64,000 nucleotides of DNA, from contig CAVVPG010000004.1 of assembly GCA_963750075.1 (NCBI GenBank), forward strand, positions 62,001 to 126,000, given 5' to 3'. Made by a program: the position numbers and the translations under genes. Positions 23,191-31,280 of this stretch are shown here, piece by piece (within the stretch, counting starts at the first letter, position 1; the number at the start of each line of letters is the position of its first letter). Source of the DNA: Bog-473 sp963750075 (GTDB lineage: Bacteria; Actinomycetota; Acidimicrobiia; Acidimicrobiales; RAAP-2). Below the pieces are notes generated by a model, which saw nothing but the letters and a program-made list of their open reading frames with translations, was not told the DNA's origin and ran no database searches.

Positions 23191-23933
23191 GCGGCCAACG
23201 CCTCCTCCACGCTGAAGCGGCGCTCCGCCAGCGCCTTCCCGACGATGACGCCGGCCAGCCGGCGCCCGTCCGCCTGCAGGCGGGCCAGCCGGGACAGGTC
23301 CGCGGTGGCCCCGACGCCCCCCGAGGCCACCAGCGGCAGCTCCGTCCGCACGAGCAAGTCCGCCAGGTTCTCGACGGCGGGGCCCTCCAGCGTGCCGTCT
23401 CGGGCGACCTCGGTCACCACGACCGCTCCGAAGGGCTCCCCGGCCCACGCCTCGAGCAGGTCGGTCACCGAGCGGCCCGATCCGGCCAGCCAGCCCTGTG
23501 CGAGGGCCTCGGCCTCGCCGCCGGCGTCGACGCGGTAGTCGAGCCCGACGGCGATGCGCCCGGGCCAGCGCCGGGCGCAGCGGCCCGCCAGCGCGGGATC
23601 CTCGAGGGCCGCGGTGCCCAGCACGACGCGGGCGACGCCGTCGAGCTCGAGGAGCTCCTCCGCGGCGTCCTCGGTTCGGATGCCCCCGCCCGCCTGCACG
23701 GCGACCGACCGCGCCGTCGCCAGGTGGACCACCTCGCGCAACGCCGCACGCTCGTGCGCCACCCCCGTGCGCGCCGCGTCGAGATCGACCACGTGGATCC
23801 AGCGGGCGCCGCCCTCCATGTAGCGCGTCGCCAGCGCCGCGGGGTCGCCGTAGCCCTGCTGGCGGCCGAAGTCTCCCTGGGTCAGCCGGACGGCCTCCCC
23901 GGCTCGCAGGTCGATAGCCGGCAGCAGGTCCAT
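23172..23933 (-). CDS. hisA: ProFAR isomerase
   Basis: HisA isomerises ProFAR to PRFAR. The 253-residue barrel begins MDLLPAIDLRAGEAVRL (first catalytic Asp). It has WIHVVDLDAARTG, VQAGGGIR, ARVVLGTAA, the second catalytic Asp in VVVTEVARDGTLEGP, and VASGGVG. In many Actinobacteria this gene is the dual-substrate priA; a separate trpF in this window suggests HisA may be dedicated to histidine, which is inference. It overlaps hisH by one base (TGATG). Confidence 0.93.
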   Translation of the reverse strand: MDLLPAIDLRAGEAVRLTQGDFGRQQGYGDPAALATRYMEGGARWIHVVDLDAARTGVAHERAALREVVHLATARSVAVQAGGGIRTEDAAEELLELDGVARVVLGTAALEDPALAGRCARRWPGRIAVGLDYRVDAGGEAEALAQGWLAGSGRSVTDLLEAWAGEPFGAVVVTEVARDGTLEGPAVENLADLLVRTELPLVASGGVGATADLSRLARLQADGRRLAGVIVGKALAERRFSVEEALAACAASD

Positions 23934-24563
23934 CACGCGGCCGATGCCGCCGCACCGACGAAGTTGGCCAACAGGGCCAGTCCCGTCGCGCCCGACTTCT
24001 CCGGGTGGAATTGCGCCCCCCACAGCGTGCCGCGGGTCGCCAGCGCCGCGACGGGCCCGCCGTAGTCGCACACCGCGACCGTCTCGTCACCCACCGGGGG
24101 CGCGAACGAGTGGACGAAGTACACCCAGGGCGACCCACCGAGTCCCTCCAACGGGGCCGGCGCGCCCTCCCCGCGCACCTCGAGGGTGTTCCACTGCATC
24201 TGCGGGTGCTTCACACCCGGGGGCAGTGGCCCCACCGTGCCGGGGAGGACTCCCAGGCCGCGCGCACCGGGGCTCTCGACCGAGTCCTCGTAGAGGAGCT
24301 GGAAGCCGACGCACACCCCGAAGAACGGCACCCCGGCGGCGATCGCCGACCGGGCCGGTTCCTCCAGACCGCTGTCGCGCAGCGCCCGCGCGGCACGCGC
24401 CGAAGGCCCCGACTCCTGGGAGCACGACGGCGTCCGCCGCCTCCACCGAGCCGGCATCGGTCACGAGGCGCGCCGCCGCGCCGACGTGCTGCAAGGCCTT
24501 CTCGGCCGAGCGGAGGTTGCCGATGCCGTAGTCGAGGACGGCGATGCGCGGCCCTCCGGTCAC
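23933..24563 (-). pseudogene. hisH: IGP synthase glutaminase subunit, one-base frameshift
   Basis: HisH hydrolyses glutamine and channels ammonia to HisF. The reading frame from GTG 24563 encodes AVLDYGIGNLRS...VVLPGVGAFGAC and then loses the frame. A second frame ending at 23933 encodes ALRDSGLEEPA, the nucleophile motif GVCVGFQLLYE, YFVHSFAPP, and the catalytic His-Glu in AQFHPEKSG. Dropping one C near 24390 (TGCCGCG) joins them as FGACARALRDSGLEE, exactly the usual HisH sequence, giving about 209 residues. All catalytic residues are present, and the flanking his genes are intact, so a sequencing or assembly error is likelier than decay. Confidence 0.9.
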
Positions 24564-25162
24564 AGACTGCCCTTGGTCGAAGGGATGTCACCCCCCTCGA
24601 TCCGCACTGCGTCCCGGAGGCAGCGTGCCACCCCCTTGAAGCTGGCTTCCAACATGTGGTGCGTGTTCTTCCCCGCGAACCGGTGGATGTGCAGCGTCAG
24701 GTTCGCCGCCGTGACGAAGGCACGCCAGAACTCCTCGGCGAGCTGCGGGTCGAACGGCGGCGTCCCCAACCCGGGTGTGTCGGGGGCGAACTCGAGCCCA
24801 TAGGCCAGGTAGGGGCGGCCCGAGATGTCGACCGCCACCTCGATCAGCGCCTCGTCCAACGGCAGCAGGGCGGACGCGAAGCGGCGGATGCCCACCTTGT
24901 CGCCCAGCGCCTCGGCGAAGCAGCCACCCAGGACGATGCCCACGTCCTCGACCGTGTGGTGTGCGTCGACGTGGAGGTCCCCGGTCGCGGTCACCGAGAG
25001 GTCGAAGGAGGCGTGACGGCCGAGCTGGTCCAGCATGTGGTCGAAGAACGGCAAACCGGTCGACACCTTCGTCTGCCCCGAGCCGTCGAGGACCAGCGTG
25101 GCCGCGACGGTCGTCTCCTTGGTGGCGCGCTCCTTGGTGGCGTGGCGGGCGGTGGTGGTCAC
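24560..25162 (-). CDS. hisB: Imidazoleglycerol-phosphate dehydratase
   Basis: HisB dehydrates IGP to imidazole acetol phosphate. The 200-residue monofunctional enzyme (no phosphatase domain) has the metal-binding repeats FFDHMLDQLGRHA, DAHHTVEDVGI, and the second-half equivalents DEALIEVAVDISGRPYL, KNTHHMLEASFK. GTG 25162 overlaps the hisC stop (GTGA). The basic, Thr/Ala-rich first 20 residues are variable in this family. Confidence 0.95.
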   Translation of the reverse strand: MTTTARHATKERATKETTVAATLVLDGSGQTKVSTGLPFFDHMLDQLGRHASFDLSVTATGDLHVDAHHTVEDVGIVLGGCFAEALGDKVGIRRFASALLPLDEALIEVAVDISGRPYLAYGLEFAPDTPGLGTPPFDPQLAEEFWRAFVTAANLTLHIHRFAGKNTHHMLEASFKGVARCLRDAVRIEGGDIPSTKGSL

Positions 25163-26223
25163 AGGCTCTCCTTCAGTGCGTGGAGGAAGCGGTCGTTCTC
25201 CTCGGCGGTCCCGACGGTGACGCGCAGGCAGCCGCGCAGGCCGTCCCAGCTCGCGCAGTTGCGGATCAGGATGGAGCGGGCGAGCAGGGAGCGCCACACC
25301 TCGTCGGCGTCCCTGTCGCGCGGCCGGAACAAGATGAAGTTGGCGTCGGAGGGCCAACTGTCCACGGGCAGGTCGCCCAGGGCGGCGGCGACGCGCCCCC
25401 GCTCTTCGGAGATCCGGGCCACCCGCGCCTCCATCTCCGGCACGTGGCGGAGGGCCAGGAGCCCGGCCAGCTGGGTCTGCGCGGACAGGTGGTAGGGCAG
25501 CACCACGCCCTCGCACGCCGTCACCACCGCCGGGTCCGCCACCAGGTAGCCGAGGCGTGCGCCGGCCATCGCCCAGGTCTTGGAGAAGGTGCGGGTCACG
25601 ACGAGCCCGGGGTTGGCCGGGCCACGCAGCTCGAGCGCGGAGGACGGGGAGAACTGCCCGTAGGCCTCGTCCACGATGACGAGTCCGGGTGCGGCGGCGC
25701 ACACCCGGGCGACGGTCCCGGGCGGCTCGGCGCGACCGGTCGGGTTGTTCGGCGAGCACAAGAACGTGATGTCGGGGCGTTGCGCGGCAAGCTCGGCCTC
25801 GGCGTGGTGCGGATCGATCCGGAAGTCGTCGTCGCGCGACCCCTCGACCACCTCGGTGCCCGTGATGCGCGAGATGTGCGAATGCAGCGCATAGGTGGGC
25901 TCGAACACGAGCGCTCGCCGGCCCGGCCCGCCGAAGGCGAGCAGCAGGCACTGGAGGACCTCGTTCGACCCGTTGGCGCAGAAGACCTCTTCGGGTGTCA
26001 CCGCGTGCAGGTCGGCCACGGCCTGGCGCAGCTCGGTGGCCGGACGGTCCGGATACCGGTTGAAGGAGACGTCCTCCAGCGCAGCCAGCAGCTCCTCGCG
26101 CCAGGCGTCCGGTGGTGCGAAGGGTGACTCGTTCGTGTTGAGGCGCACCTCCGCCTCCACCTGCGGCGAGTGGTACCCCTCGGCCAGATTGAGATCCGGG
26201 CGCACCGGCGGCACCGCGCTCAC
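25159..26223 (-). CDS. hisC: Histidinol-phosphate aminotransferase
   Basis: HisC transaminates imidazole acetol phosphate with glutamate. The 354-residue PLP enzyme of fold type I has LNTNESPF, ANGSNEVLQ, CSPNNPTG, VDEAYGQF, the PLP-binding Lys in TRTFSKTWAMAGARLGY, and the C-terminal substrate Arg in LRVTVGTAEEN. GTG 26223 overlaps the hisD stop by four bases. Confidence 0.94.
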   Translation of the reverse strand: MSAVPPVRPDLNLAEGYHSPQVEAEVRLNTNESPFAPPDAWREELLAALEDVSFNRYPDRPATELRQAVADLHAVTPEEVFCANGSNEVLQCLLLAFGGPGRRALVFEPTYALHSHISRITGTEVVEGSRDDDFRIDPHHAEAELAAQRPDITFLCSPNNPTGRAEPPGTVARVCAAAPGLVIVDEAYGQFSPSSALELRGPANPGLVVTRTFSKTWAMAGARLGYLVADPAVVTACEGVVLPYHLSAQTQLAGLLALRHVPEMEARVARISEERGRVAAALGDLPVDSWPSDANFILFRPRDRDADEVWRSLLARSILIRNCASWDGLRGCLRVTVGTAEENDRFLHALKESL

Positions 26224-27536
26224 GGCACCCTCCGCTCTTCGAGCGCGACCAGCCGTCGCCGCACGGAGTCGGCGTGGGCGGGCAACCCCTCGGCTTCCGC
26301 CAGTGTCACCACGTGCGGGCCGAGGGTCCTGAGCGCCTCGGGTGTGACCCGGACCGTGTGCAGGTGCTTGCGGAAGTCGTCGGCCCTCAGCGCGGAGGCG
26401 AACCGCGCCGTGCGGTTGGTGGGCAACACGTGGTTCGGTCCCGCGATGTAGTCGCCCATGCTGGCCGGCGACCACTGGCCGATGAACACGGCGCCGGCAT
26501 TCTGCACGCCGGCCACCAAAGCGACGCCGTCGTCTTCGGGGACCATCAGCTCCAGGTGCTCGGGGGCGATGGTGTTGGCCACGGCCAGCGCGTGCTCCGG
26601 CCCGTCCACCAGACAGGCGATCCCCGACGCCGCGAGGGTCGACTCGAGGTCGGCGCGCCGGCTGGAGGCGGCGACGAGACGGTCCACCTCGGCGGACACC
26701 GCCGCGGCGAGGGAGGCGTCCCAGCAGACCAGCCAGGCCAGGCCGTCGGGCCCGTGCTCCGCCTGCACCACGAGATCGACCGCGGCGAATCCCGGCGGGG
26801 CGTCGGGTCCCGCCACGACGACGATCTCGGAAGGCCCCGCGAAGGCCGACGCCACGCCGACGACGCCCGACACCTGCCGCTTGGCCTCGGCGACGTAGGC
26901 GTTCCCGGGCCCGGCGATGACGTCGACCGCGGGCACGCTCGCGGTCCCGTAGGCCATGGCGGCGATGGCCTGCGCGCCGCCGATCCGGTACACCTCGTCC
27001 ACACCCGCGATCGCGGCGGCACACAGCGTCGCGGCGTCGAGCCGGCCGTCCGCCGCCGGCGGCACGCACAACGCGATGCTCCCCACACCAGCCACCCGGG
27101 CCGGAGCGGCGCACATGAGCACGGTCGACGGGTAGCGCGCCCGGCCGCCGGGGGCGTACAGGCCGGCGCGCCCGACGGCCCGGGTCACGTGTCCCACCGT
27201 GATGCCGCCCCCGACCAGGTCGCCTGGCGGGACGCCTTCGTGGGCGTGGTAGTCGAGGATGCGCTCGAACGCCACCTGCAGGGCCGCCGCGAGCGCCGGG
27301 TCGACTGCGGCCCGCGCCTGCTCGATGGCGCTCTGGGGCACCCGCAGGCCCTCGGCCACGTCGGCCCCGTCCAGCTCCGCCGTGCAACGGACCACGGCGC
27401 GGTCGCCCTCGGCCCGCACCTGGCCGAGGATCCGCGCCACCACGTCGTGGACGTCGGCGCCCGGTGCCGCCGGGCGCGGCAAGACCCCGTCGAAGGGCGG
27501 CTGCGTGCCGCGCAGGTCCAGGAGGCGGAGGGGCAT
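26220..27536 (-). CDS. hisD: Histidinol dehydrogenase
   Basis: HisD oxidises L-histidinol to L-histidine in two NAD-dependent steps. The 438-residue product shows GLYAPGGRARYPSTVLM, IGGAQAIAAMAYGT, DVIAGPGNAYVAEAKRQV, AGPSEIVVVA, QAEHGPDG with the zinc-binding Gln and His, APEHLEL, the catalytic Glu/His region and NHVLPTNRTARF. It is the first gene of the leftward his run. A TAGCCT about 12 bases before the ATG could be the -10 of a short-leader transcript. Confidence 0.95.
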   Translation of the reverse strand: MPLRLLDLRGTQPPFDGVLPRPAAPGADVHDVVARILGQVRAEGDRAVVRCTAELDGADVAEGLRVPQSAIEQARAAVDPALAAALQVAFERILDYHAHEGVPPGDLVGGGITVGHVTRAVGRAGLYAPGGRARYPSTVLMCAAPARVAGVGSIALCVPPAADGRLDAATLCAAAIAGVDEVYRIGGAQAIAAMAYGTASVPAVDVIAGPGNAYVAEAKRQVSGVVGVASAFAGPSEIVVVAGPDAPPGFAAVDLVVQAEHGPDGLAWLVCWDASLAAAVSAEVDRLVAASSRRADLESTLAASGIACLVDGPEHALAVANTIAPEHLELMVPEDDGVALVAGVQNAGAVFIGQWSPASMGDYIAGPNHVLPTNRTARFASALRADDFRKHLHTVRVTPEALRTLGPHVVTLAEAEGLPAHADSVRRRLVALEERRVP

Positions 27537-27657
27537 GAGGACCCAAGGCTACCGGCGTGCCCCCCGCGCCCACTTCCACGCCTGCCGTCGCGCCCACCCG
27601 GGCGGGCCCCGCGCCGACCCGCGGGACGGGACCGCCGCCATCGGCCATCATCGCGGG

Positions 27658-27867
27658 ATGACCTCAGCCGCCGAGATCTCCTCGCTCTCCTCCACTCTGG
27701 CCGATTTGCACGAGCGGGTCACCGCCCTGGCGGAAGGCGCGCTGGCGAACGGGGACGAGGACATGGCGCACGAGCTCATCGCCGTCGAGCGCTCGCTCGG
27801 GGGCGCGCTGCGGCGCCTGCGGCGGTTCGGGCAGGGCAAGGGAAGAGGGCCGGGCTCGGGCGCCTGA
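27658..27867 (+). CDS. Small helical hypothetical protein (69 residues)
   Basis: The product is one predicted helix-rich protein: SSLSSTLADLHERVTALAEGALANGDEDMAHELIAVERSLGGALRRLRRF is split by a polar turn (NGDED), suggesting a two-helix hairpin. A basic Gly-rich tail follows. It is transcribed divergently from hisD across a 121-base gap. I recall similar short proteins near his genes of Actinobacteria, but no function is known to me. ATG 27658 lacks a clear ribosome site. Confidence 0.6.
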   Translation: MTSAAEISSLSSTLADLHERVTALAEGALANGDEDMAHELIAVERSLGGALRRLRRFGQGKGRGPGSGA

Positions 27868-27919
27868 GCGCAGCGGGAGCGCCGCCCGGGCTCCCCGGGG
27901 GATCAGCCCGGATGTGCCG

Positions 27920-28318
27920 TCACACGGCATAGAGGACGAGCTCGTGGCCGAGCAAGGACGCCGCCGTGCGCAGCACGGGTTGGCGCTGCGCGACGACCGC
28001 GCAGTTGCGGCGCTCGGCCAGTTCGACGACGGCGACCACGCTGAGGTCGGACGTGTCGCACCGGGCCGCGATCTCCCCCGAGCGGCGCGCGGCGTCGCCC
28101 GTGAACGGCTCGACCTCCGTCCCCGCCAGGAGCTCGCCGATCCGGTCGCTGCGCGCCTCGGTCCGGTAGCCCTCCGCCACGGCGACCGCCGGGATCACCG
28201 GCACGATGCCGTTCGACAGCGCGGCGCGGTGCAGGGCCCACATCATGCGGTCCCCCCGTGCGGCCGCGTGCAGCGCGCCGAGGCCGTAGGCGAGGCCTTC
28301 TCGACGGTTGGCGTTCAC
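27920..28318 (-). CDS. PIN-domain-like protein lacking usual catalytic acids
   Basis: The 132-residue product aligns in layout with small VapC-type PIN proteins: helix after GLGALHAAARGDRMMWALH, VIPAVAVAEGYRTEARSDRIGELL, EPFTGDAARRSGEIAARCDTSDLSVVAVV and a final strand. However, the first-strand Asp (usual LDAGALIAL) is replaced by LAYGLGAL, TSDVVDA appears as TSDLSVV, and the fourth acidic position near the C-terminus is replaced by VVAQRQP. Ribonuclease activity is therefore doubtful. GTG 28318 overlaps the stop of the preceding small gene (GTGA), the usual toxin-after-antitoxin layout. It may be an inactivated toxin or a PIN fold with a different role. Confidence 0.65.
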   Translation of the reverse strand: MNANRREGLAYGLGALHAAARGDRMMWALHRAALSNGIVPVIPAVAVAEGYRTEARSDRIGELLAGTEVEPFTGDAARRSGEIAARCDTSDLSVVAVVELAERRNCAVVAQRQPVLRTAASLLGHELVLYAV

Positions 28319-28581
28319 CTGCGCCGGACGCGCGACGCGACCCCCGACACGCCCGAGCGCAGCCGCGCCAGGAGCGCTTCGCCCGCGGCCAGTTCCTCGG
28401 CGCTGAGCGAGCCGGTCTCGCCCTCCCAGGCCGCCACGCCCCGCAGCCCCTGGCGCACCTGCAACTGCTTCTCCGCCGCCGACGACAGCCAGGCGCTGAA
28501 GGAGACGCCGTCCTGTTTGGCCGCCTCCTCGACCGCCGTCGCGACCTCGTCGTCGAGCGAGACCGAGCGCTTGGTGACCAT
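28315..28581 (-). CDS. Antitoxin-like protein
   Basis: The 88-residue product begins MVTKRSVSLDDEVATAVEEAA, a ribbon-helix-helix-like start in which the short strand would contact DNA. AWLSSAAEKQLQVRQGL follows, then an acidic/Leu-rich C-terminal helix that would bind the partner, and a basic tail. The gene precedes and overlaps the PIN-like gene by four bases, as in VapBC-type modules, so it probably autoregulates the pair. ATG 28581 has no ribosome site, and a leaderless transcript is possible. Confidence 0.65.
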   Translation of the reverse strand: MVTKRSVSLDDEVATAVEEAAKQDGVSFSAWLSSAAEKQLQVRQGLRGVAAWEGETGSLSAEELAAGEALLARLRSGVSGVASRVRRR

Positions 28582-28646
28582 GCAGCGAGGGTAGCACCTC
28601 AAGTAGTACCGGGGCGCGGCGGCGTCACTGACCAGGGTCGGAAACA

Positions 28647-28674
28647 CCAATGCCGGCCCGAAGGCCGGCATTGG
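28647..28674. terminator. Perfect 12-base-pair hairpin
   Basis: CCAATGCCGGCC-CGAA-GGCCGGCATTGG is a perfect inverted repeat with a four-base loop. There is no good T-run on either side, so it could be a terminator of the factor-dependent type, an RNA-stability element or a protein site. It lies upstream of the antitoxin-like gene and downstream of nth. Confidence 0.5.
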
Positions 28675-28795
28675 GCGAGTCGGCCAGGAGGCGGATCCCG
28701 GTCTCGACTCTTTTGGAACCAGGTGGCGGGAACCGGTTCCGGCAGTAATGGTAGCGCCTGGGTTTTCCGATTTCACCTTGGGAAACACGAATTGC

Positions 28796-28817
28796 CTAAA
28801 AAGAGGCCGAAAGGCCC
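28796..28817 (-). terminator. Intrinsic terminator of nth
   Basis: Reading leftward, GGCC-TTTC-GGCC is followed at once by TCTTTTT. This short stem plus T-run begins about 13 bases after the nth stop codon, where an intrinsic terminator is expected. Confidence 0.55.
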
Positions 28818-28829
28818 ATCACGCGCCGT

Positions 28830-29495
28830 TTACCGTACCGATGGGCAGAAATCGGCCAACGGGCATGCGGCGCAATGTGGCTTTCGGGCAACACACGTCT
28901 CCCGGCCGTGCAGGATCACCCGGAGACTGAACGCTCCACGTTCCGGGGCGGGGATCAGGCCGTTCAGCGTGTGCTCGACCTTCACGGCGTCGCGCTGCTC
29001 GCTCACCGCCATCTGCTCCAGCAGGCCCAGCCGTTGCGACACCCGCAGGACATGGGTGTCGACGGGCAGACCGGGCAGTCCGAACGCCACGCTGCGCACG
29101 ACGTTGCCGGTCTTGCGTCCGACACCCGGCAGCGTCACCAGGTCCTCGAGCGCCGAGGGGACCTCGCCGTCGTAGCGCTCCACCACCGCGCCGGCCATGC
29201 CGATCAGGCTCTTGGTCTTCGAGCGGAAGAACCCGGTGGATCGGATGATCTCCTCGACCTCCTCCGGGTTCGCCGCGGCCAGCGCCTCCGGGTCCTCGAA
29301 GCGCGCGAAGAGGACGGGCGTGACCATGTTGACCCGGGCGTCCGTGCACTGTGCCGAGAGGATGGTGGCGACCAGGAGCTGGAAGGGATCCTTGTGGTCC
29401 AGCGCACAGAGCTCCGTCGCGGTGCCCGGGTACCGCTCGGCGAGGCGCTCGACGACGAGGCGCGCCCGGCCCCTCGGTGTCCTGGGCTTCGCCAC
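28830..29495 (-). CDS. nth: Endonuclease III
   Basis: Nth is a DNA glycosylase/AP lyase that removes oxidised pyrimidines. The 221-residue product has the helix-hairpin-helix LPGVGRKTGNVV with the catalytic Lys, the catalytic Asp in VDTHVLRVSQRLGL, and the C-terminal iron-sulfur ligands Cys-X6-Cys-X2-Cys-X5-Cys (CVARKPHC AAC PLADFC). The start is GTG 29495. It is divergent from mshD with only about 31 bases between starts, so the promoters must overlap. Confidence 0.95.
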   Translation of the reverse strand: MAKPRTPRGRARLVVERLAERYPGTATELCALDHKDPFQLLVATILSAQCTDARVNMVTPVLFARFEDPEALAAANPEEVEEIIRSTGFFRSKTKSLIGMAGAVVERYDGEVPSALEDLVTLPGVGRKTGNVVRSVAFGLPGLPVDTHVLRVSQRLGLLEQMAVSEQRDAVKVEHTLNGLIPAPERGAFSLRVILHGRETCVARKPHCAACPLADFCPSVR

Positions 29496-29526
29496 CGGCT
29501 CACGCTACCGGGTTACGTTGGCCGAC

Positions 29527-30462
29527 GTGGACCTGGACATGGCCGTCGCCGACGTCGGCGACCTGCGCGACGCGGACCTGACGGCGCTCACGGCGTTGCT
29601 GACCCGGGCCGGCGCCGTGGACGCCCACCCGGCGCTCCCCGAGCCGCAGCGACTCGACCTGACGATGCCCCGTGGCGGCGCACCGGAGCGCGCCGTCCTC
29701 GTCCGGCGCGACGGCGTGCTGATCGGGTGCGCGCTGCTCTCCCCGGCCAAGGACGGCTCCACCGTGCTCCATGTCGTCGTCGACCCTGCCGCCCGCGGTG
29801 GTGAGGCCGATGTCGCGTCCGCGCTCGTCGGGCACGCCGTCGCCACAGCCCCGCCCGACGCGCCGATCCACCTGTGGGCCATGCAGGCCGGGCCCGACGA
29901 CGACGACCGTGCTCGCGCCCACGGATTCGTCCCCGAGCGCGACCTCCTCCAGATGCGCGTCCCGCTCCCGTTGCCGCCGATCGTCACGCAGGCGACCCGG
30001 CCCCTGGTCACGCGGCCCTTTGTGCCGGGCCGGGACGAGGAGGCCTGGGTCGACACCAACAACCGGGCCTTCGCCGGTCATCCCGAGCAAGGTGGCTGGA
30101 CCGTCGAGCAACTTCGGCAGCGCATGGCGGCGGACTGGGTGGAGCTCGACGGCTTTCTGGTGGCCGACGATCCCGACGGGCCCGGGCTCGTCGGCTCGTG
30201 CTGGACCAAGGTCCATCGCGACCGCGCCCCCGTGCTCGGCGAAATCTACGTGATCGCCGTCGACCCGCGCCACCACGGGCAGGGCTGGGGACGCTCCCTC
30301 ACCGTGGCCGGGCTCGAGTCACTGTCGCGACGCGGCGTGACGGTGGGGATGCTCTACACCGACGCCGGCAACGAGGCGGCCGTCGCGCTGTACCGCTCGC
30401 TCGGATTCACCGTCGACCACGTCGACCGCTCCTACCGGCGGGACCCGACCGGCACCACCTGA
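29527..30462 (+). CDS. mshD: Mycothiol synthase
   Basis: MshD acetylates Cys-GlcN-Ins with acetyl-CoA, the last step of mycothiol synthesis, the thiol buffer of Actinobacteria. The about 311-residue product is two tandem GNAT domains. The C-terminal active one shows VDTNNRAFAGHPEQGGWT, FLVADDP, LGEIYVIAVDPRHHGQGWGRSL and LYTDAGNEAAVALYRSLGF. These are diagnostic of MshD. GTG 29527 is chosen; TTG 29518 and ATG 29539 are also in frame and no ribosome site decides. Confidence 0.93.
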   Translation: MDLDMAVADVGDLRDADLTALTALLTRAGAVDAHPALPEPQRLDLTMPRGGAPERAVLVRRDGVLIGCALLSPAKDGSTVLHVVVDPAARGGEADVASALVGHAVATAPPDAPIHLWAMQAGPDDDDRARAHGFVPERDLLQMRVPLPLPPIVTQATRPLVTRPFVPGRDEEAWVDTNNRAFAGHPEQGGWTVEQLRQRMAADWVELDGFLVADDPDGPGLVGSCWTKVHRDRAPVLGEIYVIAVDPRHHGQGWGRSLTVAGLESLSRRGVTVGMLYTDAGNEAAVALYRSLGFTVDHVDRSYRRDPTGTT

Positions 30463-30485
30463 CACCGTCGCGCGCCGCGTCAGGT
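30457..30485. terminator. Hairpin between convergent mshD and VIT genes
   Basis: ACCTGAC and GTCAGGT form a seven-base-pair stem around a GC-rich loop that covers both stop codons. It could serve as a bidirectional terminator for the two convergent genes. No T-run is present. Confidence 0.35.
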
Positions 30486-31202
30486 CGTGCCCGCGCCGAT
30501 GGCGCGGCCGACCCCGAAGGTGACGGCGGCGGACACGCCGGTGACGGCGAGCTGGCGCAGCGCCGAGACGACGACCGGGCGCTCGGTGAACCGGGCCAGG
30601 ACCGCCCCCACGGCCAGCGCGGCCACCGCACCCAGCACGATCGAGAGCACGATGGCCAGGGTGCCGGAGGTGAAGAGCCACGGGGCCAGCGGGATGAAGG
30701 CACCGACGGCAAAGGTGACGAAGGAGGCCGCGGCGGCCTGCCAGGGGGACCCGAGGTTCTGCACCGTGATCCCGAGCTCCTCGCGAGCATGGGTCTCGAG
30801 CGCCAGCTCCTCGTCCTGCATCACTTCGTTGACCATCTCGGTGGCCACGACGGGGTCGATGCCGCGTTGCACGTACATGCTGCGCAGCTCGGCCGCCTCC
30901 CCCTCGGGGCTGCGTCGGAGCGAGCGGCGCTCGACGTCCAGCTCGCGCTGCATGAGCTCGCGTTGCGCGGTCATGGACAGGTATTCACCGGCGGCCATGG
31001 AGAAGGACCCGGCGATCAGCCCCGCCACCCCGGCCAGGCGCACGATCGATCCGCCCGGGTTCGCACCGGCCACACCCAGGACCAGGGAGACGTTGGTCAC
31101 CAGGCCGTCGCTGATCCCGAACACCGCCGCGCGGGCCCCGCCACTGCGGAGGTCCCGGTGCTGGTGGACCGGCAGGGCGTCGTGCTCGGGCGCGTGGCTC
31201 AC
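30480..31202 (-). CDS. VIT/CCC1-family metal transporter
   Basis: The 240-residue product belongs to the vacuolar iron transporter family, which moves Fe2+/Mn2+ across membranes. VFGISDGLVTNVSLVLGVAGA forms the first membrane helix with its conserved Asp. AAGEYLSMTAQRELMQREL leads into the cytosolic Glu-rich metal-binding helices (about 80-140), and three more hydrophobic segments follow (about 155-235). The start is GTG 31202. Bacterial members may export or sequester iron or manganese; which metal is not decidable from sequence. Confidence 0.88.
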   Translation of the reverse strand: MSHAPEHDALPVHQHRDLRSGGARAAVFGISDGLVTNVSLVLGVAGANPGGSIVRLAGVAGLIAGSFSMAAGEYLSMTAQRELMQRELDVERRSLRRSPEGEAAELRSMYVQRGIDPVVATEMVNEVMQDEELALETHAREELGITVQNLGSPWQAAAASFVTFAVGAFIPLAPWLFTSGTLAIVLSIVLGAVAALAVGAVLARFTERPVVVSALRQLAVTGVSAAVTFGVGRAIGAGTT

Positions 31203-31280
31203 CGGAGCCAGCGTAGTGAGGTGCCCCCACGCGGGTAGCGTCCCTCTGCAGAATCAACCCTGACCAGCGAGGAGCACAGT

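Larger units (their letters stand above)
28582..28829. other. Intergenic stretch with two strong hairpins, unusually AT-rich
   Basis: Between the antitoxin-like gene and nth lie two hairpins (28647-28674 and 28796-28817). The sequence in between is clearly more AT-rich than its surroundings (for example TTTTCCGATTTC, AACACGAATTGCC). It contains GGAACCGGTTCC, a perfect 12-base palindrome near 28731-28742, a candidate operator for the antitoxin-like protein or another regulator. No gene is seen. Confidence 0.5.

Noticed and set aside
20026..27536. T-box or attenuator before trpE or hisS
   Set aside because: Both genes overlap or closely follow upstream genes, leaving no leader to form one.
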